A DNA stretch of 64,000 nt, taken from the NCBI RefSeq assembly GCF_005877885.1, contig NZ_VCHY01000023.1, positions 45,387 to 109,386 of the forward strand, in the 5' to 3' direction. Below, piece by piece: positions 1 through 9,258 of this stretch (position 1 is its first letter; each line of letters starts with the position of its first letter). The notes beneath the pieces are model-generated. The model had not been told where the DNA came from. It searched no databases and was given only the letters and a program-made list of their open reading frames with translations. A program made the position numbers and the translations under genes. The DNA comes from Labilibacter sediminis (lineage in GTDB: Bacteria > Bacteroidota > Bacteroidia > Bacteroidales > Marinilabiliaceae).

Positions 1-404
1 TCTTGTCCTAAGTGCCACTTACCTACAATAGCCGTGTTGTAGCCGTTTTTCTTTAATAAGGAAGCTACCGTTTCGCGCTCAAGAGCCATTAAATGTTTGC
101 TATGGCCTTGTGTAACACCACTCTTTTTTTCGGTACGCCAGCAGTAACGACCAGTCATAATACCATATCGTGTAGGTGTACAAACACTGGAGTTGGTGTG
201 AAGGTCTGTAAAACGCATGCCTTCGGTGGCCATACGATCGAGGTTTGGAGTAGGAAACTGACAATCTTCGTTGTATGCTCCTACATCACCATATCCCATG
301 TCATCGGCAAGGATGTAAATGATGTTTGGTTTGCTTTGTGCATTAGAAAGACAAGAATACCCAACAAAAAGGGCTAATACTATTATAGTTTTTAATTTGT
401 TCAT
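1..404 (-). CDS. S1-family sulfatase, N-terminal part (cut by window edge)
   Basis: Reading the minus strand from the ATG at 404 gives 134 codons that run off the window. It begins with a signal peptide ending near Asn-Ala-Gln (residues 21-23), followed by the alkaline-phosphatase-superfamily opening [16 protein letters not shown] with the metal-binding Asp pair at 34-35. The formylglycine motif is CTPTR (residues 75-79), so Cys75 would be converted to the catalytic formylglycine. The motif VGKWHLGQ near residue 126 is also typical of S1 sulfatases. The start lies only 2 bases after the stop of the upstream EEP-fold gene, so the two are almost certainly cotranscribed. The substrate cannot be read from the N-terminus alone; the neighbours suggest sulfated fucose. 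Confidence 0.92.
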   Translation of the reverse strand, partial: MNKLKTIIVLALFVGYSCLSNAQSKPNIIYILADDMGYGDVGAYNEDCQFPTPNLDRMATEGMRFTDLHTNSSVCTPTRYGIMTGRYCWRTEKKSGVTQGHSKHLMALERETVASLLKKNGYNTAIVGKWHLGQ

Positions 405-406
405 CG

Positions 407-1732
407 TTATCGTTTTATAAACTTATAGGCGTTTGCATTATTTAATTTCAGTAGATAGAGCCCCTTTGATAAGTATTCTACATTAATGGAATGAGAATGT
501 GATATATCGCCTTTTTGAATAAGTGCTCCTGATATACTATAAATGCTATAATCCGATAGTTCTTCAATGGAATGATTGAAGGATATTAGATCGCTTACAG
601 GATTGGTAAATACTATTTCTTTCTTCCAATCATTTTTCCCTACTGAGGTATTGATACTCTCGTGGAAGGTGGCAACTACCGGATAATGGTCTGTCATTTC
701 ATCAATTAGAACAGTGTGGTTTGATGCCGTGACATAATTATGGATGATGCGTACGTTAGCTGTTTTGTTCGCTAATGCTTCACTTGCTAAAATATAATCA
801 ATTCTAGCTAAATGTTCCGTGTGTGTATGTGTGGTAGTCGAGTTGCCGTCATGATCTAAATTACTTTCATCATGAAACATAGAAACTGAAGACGATGGAA
901 AGGTACCCCAAAGCTTGTTGGTTTCATATGTTGCTCTGTCAGCATATTGATCAGTTACATCAATAATGTTGTATGTCGAATAATCCCAGTATTTATCCAT
1001 CATGCGATAATCCCAGGTAGTGCAAGCTACCATTCCGTTATCAGGTTCGTTAGCTCTGTTCAGTTCATGAGTGCATTTACTCTTAAAGATTCGGTACTGA
1101 AGCCTTTTGTCAATATTGGATTCAGCATACGTTCGATCGGTGATAGTCATTGAATTAAAATCACCGAGAATAATTACATGATTATTCATGTCCATGTACT
1201 TTTCATATAATTCAAGCACATACTTGGTTTCTTTTTCACGGTGGTTTTTATTGGCTGATTTTAGGTGAACGACAATAAAAACGACAGGCTCATTGGTGAG
1301 TTTGGCCGCAAAGGTGCCTTCCAGGTTGGTACCGTTGTAATCGCCATTATTACCTTCAAGAAACTCTATTGGGTATTTGGAGGTGATTCCTGTTGGTTGT
1401 TGCGTGTCTCTGTCGAAAATATATGAATAGTTATGGCCATAGCTCTGTGCAAAGGTGGATAGCTTATTGGGATCAAAGTTTTTAAGTTCCTGTAATGCGA
1501 GTACATCGGGAGCTTCACTTAATAAAAAGTTGGTAGCCTTTTGTTGTACTTCGGCTTGTGTGGCAATATATGGATGGTCAGAGGGTAAAATTCCTGCTGA
1601 GACCTCCAGTTGAGAGAAGCCATACCACACATTCCAGGTCATTACTTTAAGATTATCTAGAGATGTGTTGGGGATTTGTGCAGAAGTAATGCATGCAATA
1701 GAAATCAGAAAAAGTGATAGGATAGTTCTCAT
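407..1732 (-). CDS. Secreted endonuclease/exonuclease/phosphatase-fold protein with T9SS sorting domain
   Basis: This 441-residue protein has a signal peptide (about 1-19). An EEP-superfamily domain follows, with the expected conserved boxes: MTWNVW (Asn34), LQEL (Glu82), VVHLKS (His156), ILGDFNS (Asp191, Asn193), RIDYIL, and a C-terminal DEMTDHYP box. These residues form the metal and phosphate site of DNase I-like nucleases and phosphodiesterases. The last ~70 residues look like a T9SS type A sorting domain (VFTNPVSDLISF... ending LLKLNNANAYKFIKR), so it should be exported to the surface or medium. It is the first gene of an operon with the sulfatase starting at 404. Extracellular DNase or phosphodiesterase are both possible; its place in a glycan locus is unexplained. 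Confidence 0.85.
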   Translation of the reverse strand: MRTILSLFLISIACITSAQIPNTSLDNLKVMTWNVWYGFSQLEVSAGILPSDHPYIATQAEVQQKATNFLLSEAPDVLALQELKNFDPNKLSTFAQSYGHNYSYIFDRDTQQPTGITSKYPIEFLEGNNGDYNGTNLEGTFAAKLTNEPVVFIVVHLKSANKNHREKETKYVLELYEKYMDMNNHVIILGDFNSMTITDRTYAESNIDKRLQYRIFKSKCTHELNRANEPDNGMVACTTWDYRMMDKYWDYSTYNIIDVTDQYADRATYETNKLWGTFPSSSVSMFHDESNLDHDGNSTTTHTHTEHLARIDYILASEALANKTANVRIIHNYVTASNHTVLIDEMTDHYPVVATFHESINTSVGKNDWKKEIVFTNPVSDLISFNHSIEELSDYSIYSISGALIQKGDISHSHSINVEYLSKGLYLLKLNNANAYKFIKR

Positions 1733-1844
1733 GATATATTATTTTAATAGCTCAACCTTAATATGGTACAGCTGTATGGTAATTTCCTTATCAGAATAGC
1801 CCTTTAGGCTAGGATCAAATTAGACTAAAAAGGAAAAATAATGA

Positions 1845-1873
1845 AGAATCCCCAGCATTAAACCAGGGATTCT
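1845..1873 (-). terminator. Probable rho-independent terminator of the GH29 pair
   Basis: AGAATCCC (1845-1852) pairs with GGGATTCT (1866-1873). On the minus strand the stem is followed by a T-rich run. It lies just after the stop of the fucosidase at 1892. Confidence 0.6.
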
Positions 1874-1891
1874 GTCGAATATTGTGTCAGT

Positions 1892-3442
1892 TTATTTCAA
1901 GTTTATTTTATACACACAGGCATATTCAAAGTTCGCATTCATATTATGAAGAAGTTGTAAACCTTCATCCGTCATATCCCAGTCTATATCACCTTCACCC
2001 ATCAACTCAATAGATTTAATAGTAGAGCCATCAAAATCTTTGAATGCTGTTAAAACAGCATCACCATTCGACGGTTGAAAAGCAGTAGCATAAATAACGC
2101 CTGGTTTTGTGGTGTATCGGTACTCTATTTCATGGATGCGCATGCTGTGATTACTATAGTGAACTTCAGATTCTTCAATTAATTCCCCGGCAAACTCACC
2201 ATACTGCTTCCATGGTTTAGTGGAGTAGATGGCTTCACCATGCTTGTTAAGCCAGCTTCCCAAGGCTAATAACCTACGTTGCATACCTTCAGGAATTGTT
2301 CCATCGGCGCGTGGTCCTATATTCAGAAGTAAGTTTCCATTTTTACTTACTACGTCAACCAAAAGGCGTACTAATTCAGATGGTGTTTTGTACAAATCGT
2401 TTACTTCTTCGTTATGCATATAAGCATATGAAATACCTAAGGTTGCAGGATTTTGCCAACGTGGACCGATAGTGTCCATTTGTAAGTTATCCTTTTCGCG
2501 ACATCCAACCCCGTCAGGCCAGTTGGTCTGACGCCCCTTATTGTTAAAATAGACTTCTTTACCTTTGGCATGTGCATCATTCAAATAATCAGCAATCATA
2601 TGTTTAAAGGCTGTTTCAAATTTTATCACTTGCGGATCACCCTCTGCCTTATAGAAAATCGGTGCATCATCAATCCACATGAAATCAGGTGAATACTTGC
2701 GTTCAGCTTCTTTCCAACGCGCTACATAATCGGCTATAAACTCATCCGAATAGTCAAATGGGCCATATAAATCAGCAGCTTCAGGCATTCTTTTAATCTC
2801 TTCTGCTACTTGATCAAACGGTTCATCGTGCACTTTAAAATCAAGTGTGAAACGGCTAGGGTGGCGTTCTCTATGGTACGAAATACCATATTTCATACCT
2901 TCAGCTCTAACCGCTTTTTCAAGGTCGCCAATTAAATCGCGCATCGGACCCTTTTTTGTGGCGCACCATTCGGTTAATTCCGAATCCCAGTTTACAAAAC
3001 CATCGTGGTGCTCTCCTGTAGGTATTACATAAGTAGCACCTGCGTCTTTAAATAGCTTAGCCCAAGCTGCGGGATCAAAGTTTTCGGCTTTGTATAGGTT
3101 CACCCAATCTTTGTATCCAAACTCAGGTGGCTTAGCTCCAAATTTCTCCATAAAGAACTCTTCATACCTCTCAGGCATTTTATACATATGGTTGGTGATT
3201 GCCTCTGCATAGCCTTTGTTGCGATCTTTATAACCGGCAACGCTATATGGGCCCCAATGAATAAAAATACCAAATTTCCCATCATCCCACCAGGTCGCTG
3301 GTTTTGCTTTGGCCAATGACTCCCATGTAGGTTCAAACGGTCCAGTTGTTGTGGACTTTTTCTGTTCGGAGGTATTGCATGCTGCTAATGATAGTATAGC
3401 AAGCAGGGCTAATCCTGTTTTTAAAGATTTTACAATTTTCAT
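1892..3442 (-). CDS. GH29 alpha-L-fucosidase (lipoprotein)
   Basis: Retaining exo-alpha-L-fucosidase family, 516 residues. A lipoprotein signal with lipobox LSLAAC puts the lipidated Cys at residue 22, so the enzyme is membrane-anchored. GH29 hallmarks are visible: FGIFIHWG (58-64), EHHDGF (144-149) and the nucleophile segment DFMWIDDAP, with Asp258 the expected nucleophile. LVDVVSKNGNLLLNIGPRADG near 360-380 is the typical end of the barrel, and a beta-sandwich tail follows. The nucleophile context (WIDD) differs from the WFDG of the other two GH29 proteins in the window, so it belongs to a different subgroup and may have another linkage preference. It is the distal gene of a pair with the GH29 starting at 5106 (38-base gap). 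Confidence 0.94.
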   Translation of the reverse strand: MKIVKSLKTGLALLAILSLAACNTSEQKKSTTTGPFEPTWESLAKAKPATWWDDGKFGIFIHWGPYSVAGYKDRNKGYAEAITNHMYKMPERYEEFFMEKFGAKPPEFGYKDWVNLYKAENFDPAAWAKLFKDAGATYVIPTGEHHDGFVNWDSELTEWCATKKGPMRDLIGDLEKAVRAEGMKYGISYHRERHPSRFTLDFKVHDEPFDQVAEEIKRMPEAADLYGPFDYSDEFIADYVARWKEAERKYSPDFMWIDDAPIFYKAEGDPQVIKFETAFKHMIADYLNDAHAKGKEVYFNNKGRQTNWPDGVGCREKDNLQMDTIGPRWQNPATLGISYAYMHNEEVNDLYKTPSELVRLLVDVVSKNGNLLLNIGPRADGTIPEGMQRRLLALGSWLNKHGEAIYSTKPWKQYGEFAGELIEESEVHYSNHSMRIHEIEYRYTTKPGVIYATAFQPSNGDAVLTAFKDFDGSTIKSIELMGEGDIDWDMTDEGLQLLHNMNANFEYACVYKINLK

Positions 3443-3480
3443 TTTAGAATAAATTGATTGTTATAATGATTTAGTATATA

Positions 3481-5106
3481 TCAGGTTTGTGCAGGAATCA
3501 CATCATTGGTTCCTAATTCCTTACGTTTCTCCAATTCTCCATTGATAATTATTTTGAAAGAAAGAGCCACCTGATTGGGTAGTGTTTTAGGCAATTCAAT
3601 ATGTAATCCTGATTTATCTCGTTTAAATTTGACGGGTCCATGTCCTAATAGTTCAATAGATTCAATTTTGTTTTCTTTTGAAATATTTACATCCTTGCTT
3701 AAAGATTTAATTAACACTTTACTATTTGGAGAAATTCCAAGTGTAGTGGCATATAGGATGTTATTTTTAGTTGTAAAACGAATATCAGTCCAGTCAAATA
3801 ATTCAGTATTTGGTTGTATCTTACGTGATAGAGCACCATTACCCTGGTTGGTTTGTGTAAAGAATAAATCTTCCATATGACCTTCGCCAATAATTGTCCA
3901 TGGGTGAGAGGCATAGATGGCTTCTCCATTTTGCTTCAGCCAGTTTCCAATGCCAATAAGCAGATCCTCTTGTCCTTTATCAAAAGAACCATCAGGGCGG
4001 GGATTCATCGATAGTAATAGGCCTCCATTGCGTGAAACAAGGTCAATCAGGCGACGGATTACATCTTCTGATTTTTTATATTCAATGTTTTTATCCCATT
4101 GCCAGTCGCACCATCCTTCTGCACTTGGGGTGTCATCTTCCCATGGCCAATCTACAAATGAGGGGCGTTTGTGTCCGTTCTCGTAGCTGTATAAGCCAAA
4201 GTTCTTTCCGAAATTACCTTTGTTATGCACACATACTTCTTTGTTATGTTTTAAACCATCATTAAAAAAGTGTGATAGAATTTTTTCGGTGTCGTATTTA
4301 CCACCTCCGCCATCAAACCACAATACATCAGGAGAATATTTATCAATAAATTCTTTGGTGATAGCCAAGCGCTTTTCAGTAAAGCGTTCACGACCGCCTA
4401 AATACCAATAGTAGTTGTAATAGTCTTCATTTAATAAATCAGCTTTAGTAAAACGAGGGTCTTTTTTCAGGTTCTTAATGATTCCTTCAAAATGTTTAAC
4501 CGTTCTTCCGTGGTGAAATGAAGCGATAGTTTTAATGTTTCTTTTCTTAAGTTCAGCTAATAGCTCACCGTTTACATCTCTCTTTGGACCTGTTTTTCCT
4601 GCACATAAATCAGTATGTTCACTATCCCACATGAGGTATCCATCATGATGCACGGCACACATACCTGCATATTTGGCTCCTGACTTTTCTATTAAGTCAG
4701 CCCAATACACAGGATCAAATTTTTCAGCTTTAAACTGTATAGCCATATCTTTATAACCAACACCATCTTTTATATCACCAATATGCTTTTCGAATAGCTG
4801 ACGTTGCTCGTCGCTATCTTTTGTGGAATAATATCCTTTGTAACCTGTGATATAGTAATTACCCCAATTGCGCTTGGTATGTTCCCAGGCTCCACTTTGG
4901 GTATATACTCCCCAATGGGCATAAATCCCGAATTTAGCATCCTGTGCCCATTGTGGTACCTGATGCTTTCGCAACGATTCCCAGTCTGCTTCATAATGCT
5001 CTGGCTTTTCAATTATTTCTTCTGATTTTTGCTGTGCACCAATAGGCATAAGCATAATTAGAAACAGGGTGATTACTTGTAATGCTTTTTTTTTCATAAT
5101 GTTCAT
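3481..5106 (-). CDS. GH29 alpha-L-fucosidase (periplasmic)
   Basis: 541 residues with a Sec signal peptide ending near IGAQQ (residue 25) and no lipobox. The GH29 features are FGIYAHWG (59-66), HHDGY (153-157), and VLWFDGGGG with Asp265 as the predicted nucleophile. VSRNGGLLLSMNPRPDGSFD follows at the end of the barrel. A second in-frame ATG three codons in (5097) is an equally good start. This is the first gene of a two-gene fucosidase operon. The likely role is removal of terminal alpha-L-fucose from desulfated oligosaccharides in the periplasm; linkage specificity cannot be read from the sequence. Confidence 0.94.
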   Translation of the reverse strand: MNIMKKKALQVITLFLIMLMPIGAQQKSEEIIEKPEHYEADWESLRKHQVPQWAQDAKFGIYAHWGVYTQSGAWEHTKRNWGNYYITGYKGYYSTKDSDEQRQLFEKHIGDIKDGVGYKDMAIQFKAEKFDPVYWADLIEKSGAKYAGMCAVHHDGYLMWDSEHTDLCAGKTGPKRDVNGELLAELKKRNIKTIASFHHGRTVKHFEGIIKNLKKDPRFTKADLLNEDYYNYYWYLGGRERFTEKRLAITKEFIDKYSPDVLWFDGGGGKYDTEKILSHFFNDGLKHNKEVCVHNKGNFGKNFGLYSYENGHKRPSFVDWPWEDDTPSAEGWCDWQWDKNIEYKKSEDVIRRLIDLVSRNGGLLLSMNPRPDGSFDKGQEDLLIGIGNWLKQNGEAIYASHPWTIIGEGHMEDLFFTQTNQGNGALSRKIQPNTELFDWTDIRFTTKNNILYATTLGISPNSKVLIKSLSKDVNISKENKIESIELLGHGPVKFKRDKSGLHIELPKTLPNQVALSFKIIINGELEKRKELGTNDVIPAQT

Positions 5107-5414
5107 TGGTTATCTTTATTATTGACACAAAAGGAGATGTTTTTTATCTTTTCCTGTGCAAGAAAATTCTCTATAGAATAATCTTAAGGCAAGATGGATA
5201 TTTTGTTTCTGGGAGCAGTTTTATTTTATACTGTATTGGTCTCATTAACTTAAATGGGAGTGGTGCACTTTTACAACACCCTATCATTGTTGGTTGACGC
5301 TATGGGGGCAAGCTGTCTAATTCATTAAATTTTTAACACAGAAATTGCACTAAAGCAAAAAAAGCCTCCGATATATGATATAAACGGAGGCTTCTGAATT
5401 ATAACTAGGGAAGT
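5107..5414. other. Intergenic region with promoter of the fucosidase operon and an upstream terminator
   Basis: 308 bases without a convincing gene. The half nearer 5414 contains the terminator of the beta-helix gene (5362-5393). The half nearer 5107 must hold the promoter of the fucosidase pair; no clear Bacteroidota -33/-7 element could be singled out. Confidence 0.5.
5362..5393 (-). terminator. Rho-independent terminator after the GH141-like gene
   Basis: AAGCCTCCG (5362-5370) pairs perfectly with CGGAGGCTT (5385-5393). On the minus strand the stem runs into a T tract, as expected 20 bases past the stop of the gene ending at 5415. Confidence 0.85.
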
Positions 5415-7679
5415 TTACTCATGAATCGGATGAAACGGTAAAGACTTTTGCTTTAAAACTTCATTATCTAGTTTTCTAAATTTTGCCGGATATGATTTGT
5501 TTACCCCAAAGGCATCAAAACTTACATCGAAAGGTATAAAACCACTTTTAAGCGCAGGTGATTTTTTCTTTAAACGGAAATCTCCTTTTTCAGCATTGTA
5601 AAATAAAGGATCAGCGACAACGGTTCCTTCTTCAATACCTTCTGCCTTTTGCTTGGCAAGAAATTCATCTAAACCATCGGCATAATATACATTGTTTTCT
5701 ACGATGTACTCATAAGGCATTTTCTTTTTACCAGGCTTGTGTAGATTCATATTTTTTGGCCAGCTAGCAGGTTTATACACTTCAAAACCTTCAACGTTAC
5801 TCATAAAAATATTGTTGCGAATTACTGCACCTGGAATAAACGATTGCTGTGGGTAAGCACGCATGTGTACTGCTTTTTTTACGTTTACAGCAATGTTATT
5901 GTACAATTGGTTAAATCCTTTAAAGATGTAGGCATTGCCACCGCAATTCCAAACAATATTGTTGCGGGTAATGGTTTCATCTTGCCAGTCATCAGTGCGA
6001 AAACCAGTATACATTAGATCATATAATAGGTTGTGATCAACTATATTACCAGCTCCGGCGCCTGAGATGTTAATGCTGGAACCGTCGGATAACTTCAGCA
6101 TGGTACGTGTAGCTTTATTGTCCTTGATCAGGTTATTACGCGCATGCAGATATGGGAAATAACGTTGCTGTGGAGCCAAGGTAGAATCAACAGTGGCTTC
6201 AATTTCGTTCCACCGTATAGTACGTGAGGCTTCATCAAAGTCGGACCAGGGTTTCATCAATATTTGACAACGAACACCTGCTACTCCAATGGCTTTACGA
6301 GGAACATCATGTATCCAGTTGTTTGTGATTTTATTGTCTCCACTTTGCCACAAGAAGATACCGTGACCATGCCAAATTAATTCGCCACAATGGTGAATGA
6401 TGTTATTATGGATAGTGTTATTTTTATTCACATATTTTGTCCCTGGTCCATAACCGGCCAGTAAGATCCCCATGTGACCAACATAGTCGATCAAGCAGTT
6501 TGATACAGAGATGTTTTGCGCATGCAGATCTAAACGAACGGCAGAACCTCCACTATTGGTAAAACGACAAGCATCTACAGAGCAATTTTCTGCACCTCTG
6601 AAACGAAGTAAAGCGTTGCCATAATCAAAGGTATCCCAATCGTGTTGTATACCCCATCCTTTATGGTTTTTGTACCAAACAGTACGGTCTGCTTTTGTAA
6701 AGGTTAATCCTTCAAAGTGGATGTTTTTAGCTGCAATATCCGAAGCGAGGTCGTAACGAATTTTTCCTTCTACACGGATAAGTTCCTTTAGGGCAGGTGC
6801 CTCAATGTTTTTTGACGGTGTACCATTTTCAGGCCAGTAGTATATCTTCTTTGTAACTGTGTTAACACACCATTCTCCAGGTTCATCCAAAAAATCAATG
6901 GCATTCTCAAGATATACGAAGGCAGGTGCATGATGTGGGTTTTTTGTACCTACCTGAGCATTGGCTTCAAAAGCCAACCAACCCATTTTATTTTCTGTAT
7001 CCACACTTTCCAGTTGAATACACATCAGGTTCCAAGGCACTGGATTAAAGATGCATTCTATATCTGAGATGTTTTCCCATTCGCGCATTTGACTTTTCAC
7101 ATCCGGAACCATACGAAGTGCATAACGGTCTTTGTTGTTATGCACGTTACGGCTGTCGCTTTGCTCTATTGATTTTGATGGTTCAGCCGGAATCCAAGGC
7201 TCACTCTTGGCTCTGTTTAATCGTTTGTTACCATCAAATAGTGCTTTAAAAGAACCTAAACCTTCAGGTAAATCAGCTACCCAAAGGTTTCCTTTTGCTT
7301 TTTGAGAAGCGTGTGCAGGGAGTTGATTCACTTTCTGCCAATTTTTTAAAGGCACACCAGAAGTGATCACCGGTTCTTCATCCTGATAAGCTTTAAAGGT
7401 TAACTTATAGCCATTGTCAGGAGAATCTTTCAAACCTAATACAAAAGTTTCGCTTAAGTGATAAGATCCAGACCTTAGGTATACAGTGATATCTTCTTTT
7501 ACTTCTTTTGCAAGTAAAGATCGAACAGCAGTTTGTGCCTCACTAAGGTTTTTAAATGGTTCTTCAATAGTGCCTGCATTTCCTGCCTTGCCTGCAGGAG
7601 AAACATAAAATTCCTTCGCAGAAATGCTCCCCATAAAAAGGGTGAGCATTAATAATCCTAAAATTGTATTTTTTATCAT
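5415..7679 (-). CDS. Right-handed beta-helix glycosidase, GH141-like
   Basis: 754 residues with a signal peptide (about 1-21, ending SISA). The mature protein starts with the beta-helix cap EFYVSPAGKAGNAGTIEEPF, as in GH141 and related pectinase-like enzymes. A region with LFDGNKRLNRAKSEPW (about 148-163) resembles the accessory module GH141 proteins carry before the helix. Many NN-I-x-N type coils follow (for example HNNIIHHCGELIWHGHGIF). GH141 includes alpha-L-fucosidase activity and is frequent in fucoidan loci, which fits the neighbours. It starts 7 bases after the sulfatase at 7687, so they form an operon. Another beta-helix family, such as a polysaccharide lyase, is possible; the fold is certain, the family less so. 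Confidence 0.72.
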   Translation of the reverse strand: MIKNTILGLLMLTLFMGSISAKEFYVSPAGKAGNAGTIEEPFKNLSEAQTAVRSLLAKEVKEDITVYLRSGSYHLSETFVLGLKDSPDNGYKLTFKAYQDEEPVITSGVPLKNWQKVNQLPAHASQKAKGNLWVADLPEGLGSFKALFDGNKRLNRAKSEPWIPAEPSKSIEQSDSRNVHNNKDRYALRMVPDVKSQMREWENISDIECIFNPVPWNLMCIQLESVDTENKMGWLAFEANAQVGTKNPHHAPAFVYLENAIDFLDEPGEWCVNTVTKKIYYWPENGTPSKNIEAPALKELIRVEGKIRYDLASDIAAKNIHFEGLTFTKADRTVWYKNHKGWGIQHDWDTFDYGNALLRFRGAENCSVDACRFTNSGGSAVRLDLHAQNISVSNCLIDYVGHMGILLAGYGPGTKYVNKNNTIHNNIIHHCGELIWHGHGIFLWQSGDNKITNNWIHDVPRKAIGVAGVRCQILMKPWSDFDEASRTIRWNEIEATVDSTLAPQQRYFPYLHARNNLIKDNKATRTMLKLSDGSSINISGAGAGNIVDHNLLYDLMYTGFRTDDWQDETITRNNIVWNCGGNAYIFKGFNQLYNNIAVNVKKAVHMRAYPQQSFIPGAVIRNNIFMSNVEGFEVYKPASWPKNMNLHKPGKKKMPYEYIVENNVYYADGLDEFLAKQKAEGIEEGTVVADPLFYNAEKGDFRLKKKSPALKSGFIPFDVSFDAFGVNKSYPAKFRKLDNEVLKQKSLPFHPIHE

Positions 7680-7686
7680 ATTGCTT

Positions 7687-9258
7687 TTATTTATTCCAAT
7701 TTTCGTTGATAATAGTTTGTAATTCAGGAAAGTCTTCCAGATTTACTTCGTATTTTGTTTGAAGACGCTTCAATTCAGTTTTTAATTCTTTTGTAATCTG
7801 ATCGTACCCTGATTTCCCATATATATTATTCATTTCATTAGGATCGTTTTTAAGGTCGTACAGTTCCCAGCCAATAGGTGTGTTCCATCCCTCAGTAGTA
7901 CCATTTAGTCCCATGCCGCGTCCGTAAAAAAAGATTAGTTTGTAATCATGTGTTCTTACGCCAAAGTGAGCCGGAACTTCGGAACCTTCAAATTGCATCC
8001 AGTAGTGATAGTACATAGATTGTTGCCAGTCTTCTGGTGTTTTGCCAATCAGGTTTTTTCTAAAGCTTTTCCCTTGCATATCATTAGGAACAGTAACCCC
8101 ACCATAATCTAATATTAATTCTGCAAAATCAAGGTTGGTAATCATGTCATCACATTGCGAACCAGCCTTAATTTCATCGGGTTTACGTATTAGGAATGGC
8201 ATTTTTAACGACTCGTCATAAATCCATCTTTTATCGTAGTAGCTATGCTCTCCCAAAAACATGCCCTGATCAGATGTATATACTACAATAGTATTTTCAT
8301 TTAAACCTTTTTCGTCGAGATATTCTAAAACTTTACCTACGTTCTCATCGATGGCAGCTACAACACGCAAATAATCTTTTAGGTACTTCTGGTAGGCGGC
8401 GGCAATACGTTCTTCATCGCTCATGCCTTCAATATCCAGTTTTCCGGTAGGATAGTCTTTACCTCTTTTACCTTCGTACATTCGTTGCGATAAATTTAAC
8501 ATGTCGCGACCAAATGTTCTAGATCCTTCTGAACGATGTGTTTTATCTTCATTTAAACTTTCTGGCTCGGGAATAGTTACCTCATCATATAAATGTTCAT
8601 GACGCTCGGCATATTCCCAAAGTCCATGCGGTGCTTTGTGATGTAACATTAAGAAAAATGGTTTTACACCTTCTCTATTATCCAACCAATTTAATGAATT
8701 ATCAGTTATTACATCAGTTACATATCCATTGTACTTTTTACCTTCTTTTCCGGTCGTCCATTTAGTTCCTGTTTCTTTAAAAACGGGGTTATGGTATAGT
8801 CCTTGTCCCGGAAGGACACTATAATAATCAAATCCCTGAGGTTGGGTATGCAAGTGCCATTTACCTATCATGGCCGTTTCGTAACCATTTTTTTGTAGTA
8901 ATGTAGCTACAGTCTCATCTTCAACTTTTAGGTCGTCCCATAAGGTGTATACTCCTGTTTTATGACCATATTTTCCTGTCATAATGGTGGCACGGCTGGG
9001 AGTACAAATAGAGTTAGTTACATAACAGTTGTTTAGCATTGCGCCTTCGTTGGCAATACGATCAATATTGGGCGTTTCTATTACATCGGCAAAACGCATT
9101 TTATAACTGCTAATCGTATTTGCAGTGTGATCGTCGCACATAATCCAAAGTATATTTGGTTTTTTTGCCGTTTCTTTCTTCTTACACCCAGCAAATCCAA
9201 TAATTTGAATTGTGAGTAACCCTGCAATAAATAAAAGGGTTGAATAGTTCTTATTCAT
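7687..9258 (-). CDS. S1-family sulfatase (lipoprotein)
   Basis: 523 residues. The signal sequence ends in lipobox GFAGC, so Cys25 is lipidated. The metal-binding start is PNILWIMCDDHT (Asp42-Asp43), and the formylglycine motif is CTPSR (85-89) within SICTPSRATIMTGKYGHKTGV. Later blocks MIGKWHLHTQ, HHKAPHG and YTSDQGMFLGEHSYYDKRW complete the S1 active site. It heads an operon with the GH141-like gene. A sulfatase coupled to a fucosidase-type enzyme suggests removal of sulfate from fucose residues; the position it cleaves is unknown. Confidence 0.94.
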   Translation of the reverse strand: MNKNYSTLLFIAGLLTIQIIGFAGCKKKETAKKPNILWIMCDDHTANTISSYKMRFADVIETPNIDRIANEGAMLNNCYVTNSICTPSRATIMTGKYGHKTGVYTLWDDLKVEDETVATLLQKNGYETAMIGKWHLHTQPQGFDYYSVLPGQGLYHNPVFKETGTKWTTGKEGKKYNGYVTDVITDNSLNWLDNREGVKPFFLMLHHKAPHGLWEYAERHEHLYDEVTIPEPESLNEDKTHRSEGSRTFGRDMLNLSQRMYEGKRGKDYPTGKLDIEGMSDEERIAAAYQKYLKDYLRVVAAIDENVGKVLEYLDEKGLNENTIVVYTSDQGMFLGEHSYYDKRWIYDESLKMPFLIRKPDEIKAGSQCDDMITNLDFAELILDYGGVTVPNDMQGKSFRKNLIGKTPEDWQQSMYYHYWMQFEGSEVPAHFGVRTHDYKLIFFYGRGMGLNGTTEGWNTPIGWELYDLKNDPNEMNNIYGKSGYDQITKELKTELKRLQTKYEVNLEDFPELQTIINENWNK

